Source of the DNA: JAOAFX01 sp964559225 | GTDB lineage: Bacteria; Hydrothermota; Tepidihabitantia; SM23-42; JAOAFX01 | NCBI GenBank assembly: GCA_964559225.1 | Contig: CAZLGA010000004.1 | Location: 3,397-67,396, forward strand | DNA length: 64,000 bases | Reading direction: 5' to 3' | Shown: positions 27,578 to 36,500 of the stretch, piece after piece | Layout: the number at the start of each line of letters is the position of its first letter | How positions within the stretch are numbered: position 1 is the first letter of the stretch | Notes under the pieces: model-generated | Told to the model about the DNA's origin: nothing | Seen by the model: the letters and a program-made list of their open reading frames with translations, nothing else | Databases searched by the model: none | Position numbers and translations under genes: made by a program

Positions 27578-27605
27578 ATTATAATTATAATTGAGGTGTT
27601 GTCAA
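27578..27605 (-). promoter_or_regulatory. Sigma-70 promoter, leaderless start of barrel gene
   Basis: TTGACA (complement of 27600-27605), 16-nt spacer, TATAAT (complement of 27578-27583). The predicted start at 27571 is the A of ATG. This supports that ATG as the true start even though it is out of frame with the body. Confidence 0.8.
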
Positions 27606-27857
27606 TAGCAACGGGAAGACAAACTTGAACCCCATTCCTTATTTTTATAAACTTTTTGTTTTTAAAAAATCCATAATTTCTACTATTTAATTATCAGCTA
27701 AATAACTACTTAAAAATTTGATAATGTAAACAGGAAAAGCGGTTCAGAATAACTACCACATATTAATTTTCAATTTTACCAATTGTGGATAACTCTAATG
27801 CGAATTGAACAATTACCTAATTTAAAATTTCTCTCTTTGTAATCAATTTTAAAGAAA

Positions 27858-27932
27858 CGGGGCCGACGAGATTTGAACTCGCGACCTCCTGCGTGACAGG
27901 CAGGCGTTCTAACCAAGCTGAACTACGACCCC
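27858..27932 (-). tRNA. tRNA-Asp (anticodon GTC)
   Basis: A 75-nt cloverleaf on the minus strand: acceptor GGGGTCG/CGGCCCC with one G-U pair, anticodon stem CCTGC/GCAGG with loop CTGTCAC (anticodon GTC), T-loop TTCAAAT and discriminator G. CCA is not encoded. Confidence 0.95.
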
Positions 27933-27958
27933 GTTTATGGCATTTGACAAGCGGGCTA

Positions 27959-27986
27959 ATTATATAATATTTTTTACTTATGTCAA
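27959..27986 (-). promoter_or_regulatory. Consensus sigma-70 promoter for tRNA-Asp
   Basis: TTGACA (complement of 27981-27986), 16-nt spacer, TATAAT (complement of 27959-27964), predicted start near 27952, about 20 nt before the tRNA 5' end. Confidence 0.88.
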
Positions 27987-27989
27987 GAC

Positions 27990-29480
27990 TTAATAAACAA
28001 ATGAACTGCCACCGATGAATTCTCTGAGGATTGAATTTGAAGGGACATCACGGTCATTTAAATCATAAAAAAATGCAAAATAATCAAGAAGTCTTTTTGC
28101 CTCAGGATAAAAGGGGTCTTCTCTATGTAACTTTTTAAGGAGTGGGACACAATATTTTTTCAATACTGCTGATTCGTATATCAGTGCAGAATTAAACATC
28201 TCATCTGCCTCTTCCTGGAATGGGTATATGTTCTGCTCTTCGCCTATTCTCACCCTACCCCACTGTGTCAAAACACCCTGGACCGTATAACCACGATAAT
28301 GTGTATCCCTGACAATCCTGCGCATCATTCTTGTATCAGTCGTTGAAATACGGTTATGGTCATCAATATTTAACTGGGTAAGGGCGCTTATATATATCTT
28401 GAATTTAATGTTTTTAGGAACGAGCGGCGTCAATTCTTCATTCAAACAGTGTATCCCTTCAACCATTACAATCCCGTTTCGTGGTAATTTTACATACTTT
28501 CCTTTTTCGCGCCTTCCTTTTATAAAATTGAATTTCGGTATTAAAACCTTTTCACCCTTTATAATAGAAAGAAGATGGCTATTTAAAATGGGTATATCTA
28601 CTGCCCTTATTGTTTCAAAATCAAGCCTGCCAAATTTATCTTTTGGAGTTTTGCTGTGAGGCAAAAAATAATCATCTGTTGAAATCAAAATCGGTCTAAA
28701 ACCATTCACCATTAATTGCACCGCAAGCCTTTTTGTAAATGTTGTCTTTCCCGCACTGCTTGGTCCTGCGATCAATATCACACGCCTCTTTTCAGATGTG
28801 ATACGGTCCGCTATGTAAACAATCTTTTTCTCGTGTAGGGCCTCTGCAACCCTTATTATATCCGAACCCTCTCCATTTTTTACAGCAATGTTTAAATCAG
28901 CAATGTCGGTGATACCAAGAATTTGAACCCACTTAAGGTATTCACTAAAGATTCGTGCTAATTTGGGCTGTGGTATGTATGGTGGTAAGGAATCAAGATT
29001 CTGCCAGTTTGGAAATACAATAATAAAACCCGGGGGAAAATTTGTAAGATAAAACTTATCCACCATTCTTGTCCTTTCAAAAGGCGGATTAGGATAAAAA
29101 TCAAAATATTTATCAATCTTAAAGACTGTTATTTTATTAATATTTATATGTTTCAAAAGTTTTACCTTATCTTTTTGCCCCTGTCTTTTAAATAGTCTTA
29201 TCGCCTCACCTCTTGGCAATAAAAACCTTTGGATTGGTAAATCTGCCCTGATTATTTCGCGCATCTTCAAATCGATTGCAATCAAATCCTTATCAATTAA
29301 ATTCTTATTAAGCAAACAATAAAAACCATGGCTCATTGAGTGTTCAATCCGCAGATTGGAATCAGGAAATAACTTTTTTGTTGCCACAAACAGGATAAAA
29401 GAAAGGGTTGATTGATAACGCCGCCACTGGTTCAAACAATTTATTTCATCAATGCATTTCCTTTGATTATCCATCTTCAT
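27990..29480 (-). CDS. Uridine kinase-like nucleoside kinase with ThrRS-type N-terminal domain
   Basis: 496 residues. The C-terminal half is a P-loop kinase of the uridine kinase/phosphoribulokinase family: Walker A GPSSAGKTT, STDDYFLP, GIVMVEGIHCLN and the RRIVRDTHYRGYTV segment. The N-terminal part resembles the second additional domain of threonyl-tRNA synthetase (EHSMSHGFY), a fusion known in nucleoside kinases of several anaerobic bacteria. Likely reaction: phosphorylation of a nucleoside (uridine/cytidine type) by NTP in the cytoplasm; the exact substrate is uncertain. It overlaps the YggS-family gene by 4 nt and is probably transcribed with it. Confidence 0.85.
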   Translation of the reverse strand: MKMDNQRKCIDEINCLNQWRRYQSTLSFILFVATKKLFPDSNLRIEHSMSHGFYCLLNKNLIDKDLIAIDLKMREIIRADLPIQRFLLPRGEAIRLFKRQGQKDKVKLLKHININKITVFKIDKYFDFYPNPPFERTRMVDKFYLTNFPPGFIIVFPNWQNLDSLPPYIPQPKLARIFSEYLKWVQILGITDIADLNIAVKNGEGSDIIRVAEALHEKKIVYIADRITSEKRRVILIAGPSSAGKTTFTKRLAVQLMVNGFRPILISTDDYFLPHSKTPKDKFGRLDFETIRAVDIPILNSHLLSIIKGEKVLIPKFNFIKGRREKGKYVKLPRNGIVMVEGIHCLNEELTPLVPKNIKFKIYISALTQLNIDDHNRISTTDTRMMRRIVRDTHYRGYTVQGVLTQWGRVRIGEEQNIYPFQEEADEMFNSALIYESAVLKKYCVPLLKKLHREDPFYPEAKRLLDYFAFFYDLNDRDVPSNSILREFIGGSSFVY

Positions 29481-30154
29481 ACCCTTGGTCCAAAGATAGC
29501 AGTTCCAATACGGACCATATTTGAACCTTCTTCTATTGCTACCTCAAAATCAGAAGTCATCCCCATTGACAAAATCGGAAAATCCTGGTCAAACGCCTGT
29601 GCTAATTCATCGCGCAGGTCATGCAATAATCTAAAAGAATTCCTTGATGCCTCAGGGTCGGTTATTGCCCAACCTGGTCCAATCGTCATCAAGCCTTTTA
29701 TCCGGATTTTTTTAAAATTTTTTATAGATTCATAAAATTCAAATAACTGTTCGGGTTTGATTCCAAATTTTGTCTGCTCTCCCGAGGTATTAACCTCAAT
29801 CAAACAATCAACCGTTCCCCCTGCCCTTTTTTCAATCTCTTTAGCAAGGTTCAACGAATCAAGACTGTGGATAAGGCTAAATATCTTCAAGGCATCCTTG
29901 ACTTTATTTGTCTGGAGATGTCCAACCATATGCCACTGTACTTTATTGCCAATTATTGCAAATTTTTCCTTTGCCTCCTGCACCCTATTCTCACCAATGA
30001 TCTCAATACCACAATCAATCGCCTGCAGGATAATATCCGTGGGCACGGTTTTAGACACAGCAACGATTGTTATCTCTTCAGGATTTCTTCCAACCTTTTC
30101 TGCTGACTGTTTTATCCTATCTTTAATCCGGGCGATGTTCTCTTTGATGTCCAT
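29477..30154 (-). CDS. YggS-family pyridoxal-phosphate homeostasis protein
   Basis: The ATG at 30154 is preferred over the TTG two codons upstream because it coincides with the predicted transcription start. The product of 225 aa has the alanine racemase N-terminal-like barrel of the YggS/PLPBP family: PLP-binding Lys in VAVSKTVP, then IGENRVQEA, WHMVGHLQTNK, LIEVNTSGE, KGLMTIGP and LSMGMTSDFEVAI, ending MVRIGTAIFGPR. Members bind PLP without known catalysis and buffer vitamin B6. First gene of a two-gene transcript with the nucleoside kinase. Confidence 0.95.
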   Translation of the reverse strand: MDIKENIARIKDRIKQSAEKVGRNPEEITIVAVSKTVPTDIILQAIDCGIEIIGENRVQEAKEKFAIIGNKVQWHMVGHLQTNKVKDALKIFSLIHSLDSLNLAKEIEKRAGGTVDCLIEVNTSGEQTKFGIKPEQLFEFYESIKNFKKIRIKGLMTIGPGWAITDPEASRNSFRLLHDLRDELAQAFDQDFPILSMGMTSDFEVAIEEGSNMVRIGTAIFGPRV

Positions 30155-30159
30155 ATTCA

Positions 30160-30187
30160 ATTATACAAAAACAAATAAAAATGTCAA
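30160..30187 (-). promoter_or_regulatory. Sigma-70 promoter, leaderless start of yggS-family gene
   Basis: TTGACA (complement of 30182-30187), 16-nt spacer, TATAAT (complement of 30160-30165). Predicted start 30153, one base from the A of ATG at 30154. Confidence 0.85.
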
Positions 30188-30310
30188 TGTCGCTGGATTC
30201 TGAGTCTTCCTCATTTTTGAACTCTACAGGAAACAGACAAAAATACCCCATTTCCACTTACGAAATGGATGCCTACCGCCGTTTCTCACTGAACTATCTC
30301 CCCTGAACAA

Positions 30311-30397
30311 TGTCATGCTGAACTTGTTTCAGCATCTCAATATGTTGAGTAGGTTGTTAAACACCTTTTTAGATTCCGAAACAAGTTCGGAATGACA
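30311..30397. repeat. REP-like nested inverted repeat
   Basis: The arm at 30311-30337 (TGTCATGCTGAAC...) and the arm at 30371-30397 (...GTTCGGAATGACA) are 27-nt imperfect inverted copies. Each arm is itself palindromic around a CTTG/ACAA centre (ATGCTGAA with TTTCAGCAT; ATTCCGAA with GTTCGGAAT). The mismatches between the arms are compensated within each arm, which suggests selection for, or copying of, the small hairpins. Confidence 0.75.
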
Positions 30398-30530
30398 GTA
30401 AGTGGTAGTTCGGATTGACAGTAAGGGATGGTTCGGAATGACAGTGAATGATGGTTCGGAACGACAATAAGGGATAGTTCGGGGTGACAATAAGTGATAC
30501 AGTAAGCGATGGTTCGGAATGGAATGATAA
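30384..30530. repeat. Degenerate ~23-bp tandem repeat
   Basis: About six copies of a unit close to GTTCGGAATGACAGTAAGTG plus 3-4 nt follow the right arm of the palindrome, with increasing divergence to the right. The first unit overlaps the palindrome arm, so the array probably grew from it. There are no conserved spacers, so it is not a CRISPR array. Confidence 0.7.
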
Positions 30531-30679
30531 GAGGAATGATTGGGAATGACAAAGAATATAGTATTGGAATGATAAAAGGGAACCGCATTTCCACTTACGA
30601 AGTGTTATAGGTCTTAACAAGTGAAAAGTGGAGATGACTCAGCGCTGGGTTAAGATTATTTTTGATTTAAATCGTAGGC

Positions 30680-30707
30680 TTGACCAATTCTTATTTTTGG
30701 GTATAAT
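30680..30707 (+). promoter_or_regulatory. Sigma-70 promoter, leaderless start of PEGA gene
   Basis: TTGACC at 30680-30685, 16-nt spacer, TATAAT at 30702-30707. Predicted start 30714, within one base of the ATG at 30713. Confidence 0.8.
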
Positions 30708-30712
30708 GGGCT

Positions 30713-31123
30713 ATGCTATTGATATTTCTATTCCTGCAACTAAATGATGGTTATTTAACCGTCAGAGCGGACAAAGATGGTCTGCCGATTTATGTGGATG
30801 ATGATTTTATAGGCAATACCCCAATTATTAAATATCCACTCAAGCCCGATGAATATGATGTTGGATTTTTTCCCCAAGATTCTATTGAGACTGCATCATA
30901 CCAGTTTAAAAATGGTAATATTGGTGCACTTTGGCGAATCGCAAAATATGGCGAAGGAGTTGTAAAAGTCACAATAAAACCTAATCAGGAAACAATAGTA
31001 GACCTTAATTATCAAGCAGTGAAATCAGCAGCCGGTAAAGCAAAGGCAAAGGTTTTTGGTTGTCTTGGGGGCGTATTTATTTTAGGTGTGCTTGCTACAC
31101 TTGCGGTTCAGTCAGTATTCTGA
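30713..31123 (+). CDS. PEGA-domain membrane protein
   Basis: 136 residues. A short hydrophobic N-terminus (MLLIFLFLQL) is followed by a PEGA domain at about 12-75 (GYLTVRADKDGLPIYVDDDFIGNTP pattern, then the KYPLKPDEYDVGF strand). A C-terminal hydrophobic helix is at about 112-134 (GCLGGVFILGVLATLAVQ). PEGA domains are small beta modules on surface or envelope proteins, and no enzymatic role is expected. Single-gene transcript with a probable leaderless start. Confidence 0.78.
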   Translation: MLLIFLFLQLNDGYLTVRADKDGLPIYVDDDFIGNTPIIKYPLKPDEYDVGFFPQDSIETASYQFKNGNIGALWRIAKYGEGVVKVTIKPNQETIVDLNYQAVKSAAGKAKAKVFGCLGGVFILGVLATLAVQSVF

Positions 31124-31273
31124 AAAAAATTCTATTTTCCGTTCTTGCTAACTTGCAGAAAGGGAACAAGCACAGATAAAGAGAATGGGGTAGCGATTTG
31201 AGAAACGCAAAACTTGGTATGCCATCTGTGGCGCTCTTTGTGTTAATTGGACAGGATTTCGGTGGTCTTCAGG

Positions 31274-32038
31274 TTAGTCAAGTTTGACAAAAATATCTAA
31301 AAGGTTCCCTTCTTTATTAAATATTCTATACTCTTTATTTTGGATTACCTCACATCTCCCATTGTTATCTACTTTCAGCTCAACCCAACCTCGCTTGCAC
31401 GAGAAACAAGTGGGGAAAAGATATTCCCAGGTTTTGTTTGTCTTTAAATCAAGAAAATAGATATAATCCCAGAGTTTATTCATATAGGGTTTTTTGGCAT
31501 GAAAGAGCATATACCTACGATTTGCCGATAATTCATAATTAATAACAATATCCCACTGTCTCAAATCAATAGTTTTCTTCACCCCGTTCATATGTATCAT
31601 CTCCATTATAGGGAATCCATTCAACCTATCCGTATAGAAAACTATTACCATATCTTCAAAAATACTTGCAAGCTCAAAAGAAATTTTGCGTTCACCGGCT
31701 TTAATCCGCGACCAGATTTTGTTTTTGTGCGCATTGTATAATGTAAGTTTTGAAAAGATACTGTCATTTGTGCCAAAAAGTTCTTCTTCGTAAAAAAGCA
31801 AATACTTGTTGTTGGGCGACACCTTTGCTTTGTTTATTCTGGTATACCCGCCAATTTCATCCACACTATCTTTTAAAATCCACTGGGTAATTAACTTTTC
31901 ATCTCTAAAGAACTTGATAGTATCACCAGACTGGAAAACCAATGAATTTGTAAATCCCAATCCGCCAAAAGGTGTGGACAAAATCAAAAATCCAAAACAA
32001 ATTCCAATGAATGAATAATCTCTGATTCTGAAACTCAT
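31274..32038 (-). CDS. Hypothetical secreted or membrane-anchored propeller-like protein
   Basis: 254 residues. The N-terminal hydrophobic segment (IGICFGFLILSTPFGG) may be a signal peptide or anchor. The rest shows short repeated beta motifs (KAKVSPNNKYLLFYEE, YELSANRRYMLFHAKK, IYFLDLKTNKTWEYLF) like TolB/PD40-type propeller blades. No catalytic motif is seen. It is a monocistronic minus-strand gene converging on the PEGA gene. The gap 31124-31273 shows no strong terminator. Confidence 0.6.
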   Translation of the reverse strand: MSFRIRDYSFIGICFGFLILSTPFGGLGFTNSLVFQSGDTIKFFRDEKLITQWILKDSVDEIGGYTRINKAKVSPNNKYLLFYEEELFGTNDSIFSKLTLYNAHKNKIWSRIKAGERKISFELASIFEDMVIVFYTDRLNGFPIMEMIHMNGVKKTIDLRQWDIVINYELSANRRYMLFHAKKPYMNKLWDYIYFLDLKTNKTWEYLFPTCFSCKRGWVELKVDNNGRCEVIQNKEYRIFNKEGNLLDIFVKLD

Positions 32039-32159
32039 CGTTAACTGTTCCTGCCTCTCATAATTTCAATTACCTTTAATCCTATTACCGTGTTATTATA
32101 AAAATTTCATAGGACTAAAATTACTAATCCTCGCTATTTTTTGTCAAATATTACTGATA

Positions 32160-33074
32160 TTATGGTGCGGTCAGCGTAAATTTTGCATCCAAATATGCAC
32201 CATCAGTATCTTTCGCACGCACTGATACTGAAAACTTGTCAACATCGCCTGCATTTCCAAAAATCACTCCGGTATTCCTGTCTATCTTCACCCCTTTTGG
32301 TCCATCAAGCAATTCAAATGTTAATTTATCACCATCAGGGTCAATAATAGGAACCTGATAATACAAACTTTCTGGACTCGCCTTTATTGATTCACTCTGG
32401 CTGCTTAATATCGGAGATGAGTTAGCAATATGCAATTCAAATGTAAAGGGTTCGGACCGTAATTCACCATCAAAGGCATAGGCTGCACCAGTGATGACAT
32501 CCTTCTTGGTGAGATTATATTTTTTTAAATCAAGGATATTTGATGAATCTGGAATTACTTCGTCTTTTACTAACCAATGGACGACCAATTTTATAGAATC
32601 CTTATCCGGGTCCTCAACCATTGCTGATATCTCAACTCTGGGTGTTGTTACAAAAAGAGATTCTGGCGAAACTTTTAGTGAAATTATTCTCGGCGGCATT
32701 CCACCAATGGTTATTACACCAGTTTTAACAGGTCTTCCCCATTTTTTTCCATCAAAGGGTGTAACCTCAGCAAAAATTTTATCGCCCTTTTTTGCTTCTT
32801 CATATTTTAAAGACATGCCTTCGCCAATCTCTTTGTCGTTCACAAACCATTTGACTCTGTAGGTTAATGGGTCTCCATCAATGTCTGAGGCTAAAATTCT
32901 TACACTTATCTCAGATTCTATGGTTGGGTTTAACGGAAGCAGTGATAATTCGTGTATTTCCGGTGAGCTGTTTTCTTTTATACCTTCTTCTTTTTTCCCA
33001 CCACAGCTCATAATAACAACTACAAACGAACACAATGCAACAAGTAGAACTCTTTTTATGCTATTTGTTTTCAT
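32160..33074 (-). CDS. Lipoprotein with tandem Ig/cadherin-like domains
   Basis: The ATG at 33074 is preferred over the GTG two codons upstream because GAGG lies 5 nt before it (304 aa). The signal peptide ends in a lipobox (VVIMSC followed by GGKK), so it is probably an envelope lipoprotein. Three beta-sandwich repeats follow, each with a DxDGD/DPDxD-type calcium-like motif (SDIDGDPLTY, EDPDKDSIKL, IDPDGDKLTF), the last resembling a putative Ig (He_PIG/cadherin-like) domain. Probably structural or adhesive. It lies downstream of the pilus operon, separated by a hairpin. Confidence 0.75.
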   Translation of the reverse strand: MKTNSIKRVLLVALCSFVVVIMSCGGKKEEGIKENSSPEIHELSLLPLNPTIESEISVRILASDIDGDPLTYRVKWFVNDKEIGEGMSLKYEEAKKGDKIFAEVTPFDGKKWGRPVKTGVITIGGMPPRIISLKVSPESLFVTTPRVEISAMVEDPDKDSIKLVVHWLVKDEVIPDSSNILDLKKYNLTKKDVITGAAYAFDGELRSEPFTFELHIANSSPILSSQSESIKASPESLYYQVPIIDPDGDKLTFELLDGPKGVKIDRNTGVIFGNAGDVDKFSVSVRAKDTDGAYLDAKFTLTAP

Positions 33075-33120
33075 TCGCACCTCAATCAGGTGTTATTGTA
33101 ATTAGAATTCAAGTGAAGTC

Positions 33121-33146
33121 AAGGGGGCAGGATTACCTGCCCCCTT
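33121..33146 (-). terminator. Perfect 11-bp GC-rich hairpin after pilus operon
   Basis: AAGGGGGCAGG at 33121-33131 pairs with CCTGCCCCCTT at 33136-33146 around ATTA. It follows the stop at 33153 on the minus strand and precedes the Ig lipoprotein gene. A T-run is lacking on the minus strand. Its form resembles the hairpin at 7723-7754. Confidence 0.55.
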
Positions 33147-33152
33147 TTAGCA

Positions 33153-33500
33153 TTACCTATCAACCAGTCTACCGTCTTTTATATCACAGAAGTTATGAAT
33201 TTTGACATAGACATAATGCGCGTATTCAGGTCTAACCCCGTTTTCTGTTAAAGCCTTCTGGAATGGAATCTCATCTTTAATCACAAGCGATGCTTTAAAT
33301 GGAAAAGTAATCGTCCGGGAATCAAGTGCAGTATTATTTTCGGTAGTGAATTTACCAGCAGAAAGACCAGGCACATAGATTTTCAGTCCATCAACAAGCA
33401 GAAGTGTATCAGCAGAAACACCGCAAACTACACCCAGCCAAATTTCTTCTGCAATAAGTGGTAGGCATAAAATCATCCCAATTAAAAGTATTTTCTTCAT
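33153..33500 (-). CDS. Small secreted protein of unknown function in pilus operon
   Basis: 115 residues with a clear signal peptide (MKKILLIGMILCLPLIA) and a strong Shine-Dalgarno (AAGGAGG) before the ATG. The mature part (about 97 aa) is beta-rich and has two Cys. I do not recognise the family. It begins 10 nt after the pilY1-like gene, so it is the last gene of the minor-pilin operon and may be an accessory of the pilus tip complex. Confidence 0.7.
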   Translation of the reverse strand: MKKILLIGMILCLPLIAEEIWLGVVCGVSADTLLLVDGLKIYVPGLSAGKFTTENNTALDSRTITFPFKASLVIKDEIPFQKALTENGVRPEYAHYVYVKIHNFCDIKDGRLVDR

Positions 33501-33510
33501 CTTAACCTCC

Positions 33511-36500
33511 TTATCTTCCTTTCCATAGAATTACGCCACTTCTCGGTAATCCAGGAATTCCAGTTTCTGGTGATACAATACCTCCACCCACCTGAATAAA
33601 TACTTTGGTTTGGTCAGCACCCACATAAAGTGAAGGTTCTGAAGGCATTCCTGGTCCGAGCGAAATATACACCCTATTTGTATCCCCTTGCTCACCTAAG
33701 AACGGTATTGTATATGCAGTTCCGGTCTTATAATATAATGCATAGAGATTTCCAGTACCACCATAGGAACAAATCGCAGCGCTTGGTCTAAACGAAGTGA
33801 AGAGAACAGCACCGCCTATTACAAGCGTAGGGTTTAAAACCCTCTCTCCGGGGCGGTTCAAGAACCGATACCAACCACCTTTTTTCTCTACCAATGATAA
33901 AAGTGAATCAAAAGTAAACTTGCTAGTTCCCATATGCACCGTATCATTAATGTCCACCCAGACATTGGTAGCATTGAATAGCTGGAGTGGGTCCAAGGTA
34001 TGCGTCGTATCATCGCGGAAACCTATATATAGATTTGAAGTAGTGGTATCCGCAATATCAAATTCACTGAATAATCTCCCACTACCAAAATATACCCAGA
34101 GTCGGTTATATTCATCAGTAGCAACACTGCCTTCACCCACAATCGGCCTATTTAATCCCATGTTCATCACGGTTACGGTATCCCATAGATTAGGATCAGG
34201 GCTATTTTTTGTATCAATTCTATGAATCCTACCGTAGTAGTTTGGTGAAGTTCCGAAACAAGTTCCAAAATAGATTCGGTCAACAGTATAATCTAAACCC
34301 CAATCACAGGCAAAGATATTTGTAATAAAGGCATTGGGGTCAGGATAAGTTATCTTTCTTAATAAGACCCCGCTCTTCAGATCCAGGACGAAAATTCGGG
34401 TACTTTGTCCTGATTCGCCACCACAACTTGAAGGGCCAGAACCAATAACTAAATACCATTTTTCTTTCACTTTAACTACTGTTGAATAACATACGGTCAA
34501 TTTAAGGTCCGGAACTCTAAATTCCCACATTGGTTGAGGATTGAACGGGTCAGTAATATCAATCATAAAATAGGCAGACATACAGGTATCATTGGCAATC
34601 GTAATCGGAATACCACCGAGTCTCATGCCCCCAATTAACACCGTACCCCAACCACCAGGATATTTTGCATCAGTAGAGTCAAAGATCTTGGCATCAGTGA
34701 CATAACATCTCAAATCAACAAAGTTTATGTGGCAGAAATAGTACTTCTTGTCCTGTAACCACCTCAAGTACGGTAATAAATTATAAGGAATATATGCCCA
34801 TAGTTCCTGACCGATTTCCAATCCTGAACCAGGAAGAAGTCTCATTGGTGTTAAAGGATTAGCCAACCTCTCTGGATAACCGGCATTAAATGCATGTAGC
34901 ATTCCATCATTTGCACCAACATAAACCACCTGGTGTCGGTTCCGATATTGCTCATAGTATCGTGCATAAGACATATCACTGTAGATAAAGTCGTATCTCT
35001 CCATTGGTGGACCCACAAGGATTGGACCTGAATTGACTATATCGCTCAGCTTCCAGGTATTGCCTTGAACTGTTCTTGACCTTAATTTTGATGTATCAAT
35101 ATCACTGCCGCGCACATACTTAATAACCGTATCTGCTGATGCAACAGTATTGACCTTGAGATATGGTCTTAAGATTGTAGCATTAGCAGGAGTGAAATTG
35201 ATTATTTCGCCATTATCTACTACTTTGTTTTTATTAAAGTCAACAAATGCCTTTATATTTCTTACATCTGGAGACCGATTAAAGAGCCACTTGCCACCAT
35301 CCCAGACAGGGATCATATCTTCTACAGGAATAGCGCCAATTGAATCAGCGCTTGTCACCTGACCATCACCGTCACTATCATAGTATCTTGTAACACTAAC
35401 TCCGGTAGGTGTTGAGCGCATTCTGATAACATAATCATTAATCATATGGAGTACCCGGTCCTGCTGATTATCTTCGCGCAGATTTCCCTTAGGGTCAAGC
35501 CATAAGGTATGGCAGGTGCCGATCCAGTCAACATTTTCCCCGGTTGGGAATATCCTTGTCTGATAAAATTGGGATTGGGTGACAAGTCCGCCATATTGGG
35601 TCCCTGTAGAAACAACCGCAACCGGAGATGCCGAAGAAACCCTGCTCATCATTGCCTTAATCGCCTCCATAATTGCATTCTCCAATTCATATCCATCTTC
35701 AGCATAAAAATATGTATCAGGTTGTCCATCGTTATCTGCATCCCATTCTGATTGGAGGTCAGGTCGTTTGTTCCCATTTTTGTCAATAAAACCACCGAAT
35801 TTGGAGGCAAGGCGGAGCACATCATTGCTTTCAAAAGCCGCTATTCCAAAAAACCCTATGTTTTGGAAATCTGGAAGGTCGCGGTCTTTCCATACATTGT
35901 ATAAAGGATGTCCCATGGGTAAAGCTGTGTCTGGTCTTAAGTCATTAATATTAGCGTAATAAGCCAAGTGAATCAGATAATTACTGCCTAATTGGGGATA
36001 AGTTCCTGGGCCTGGAGGAACACCTGAGCCCGGATAGGCAGCATAACTCCTCAGGTTAGTAGCATTCGGCAGTGTATCAGCCACTGAATATCCCGGGATA
36101 TGCAAATCCCTGGTTGGCTCACCATCGGTAATATAAAGCACAAATGACTTACGACAGGGTGTCATCTTATTACGGCCCGCTGGACCAGGCACGGTCTTAT
36201 CATAGTAAGGGTCTTTTTCACTTATCGGATTTTTTGTATAATTTGCATTGGAATAAGATGGCGGAGCCTGGGAAAAGTATCTTATCATCTCATAATAGGT
36301 TTCACCAAGTGGTGTCCAGGTATTAAATACCACATTTCTGATTTGCTGATACATATCTACATAACTCACATCACCTACATATGCCCCACCTTCAATACGA
36401 CCGCCATTATAGGCAAAGCTACCCGAACCTTCACTATATCCTTGCCAGGTTCCATTCTCTCCATAATTGAAACAGGCAAGCCCGAATCTGGGCACATTAG

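Larger units (their letters stand above)
30249..30601. repeat. Repeat-filled intergenic region bounded by 16-bp direct repeats
   Basis: CATTTCCACTTACGAA occurs at 30249-30264 and again at 30586-30601. The intervening 321 bp hold a nested palindrome and a degenerate tandem array, listed separately. Long minus-strand open frames across it are repeat translations (His/Ser/Pro/Phe-rich) and are not accepted as genes. The whole gap between 30154 and the promoter at 30680 contains no credible gene. Confidence 0.75.

Noticed and set aside
27785..27793. TGTGGATAA matching a DnaA box, with others near 29870 and 37807
   Set aside because: Single scattered copies, two of them inside genes, with no cluster and no dnaA or dnaN nearby.
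30384..30560. Repeat array as a possible CRISPR
   Set aside because: Units are contiguous and degenerate, with no unique spacers of constant length and no cas genes.
30337..30620. Two overlapping minus-strand open frames of about 85 codons
   Set aside because: They are translations of the tandem repeat, low in complexity, with no ribosome site or recognisable domain.
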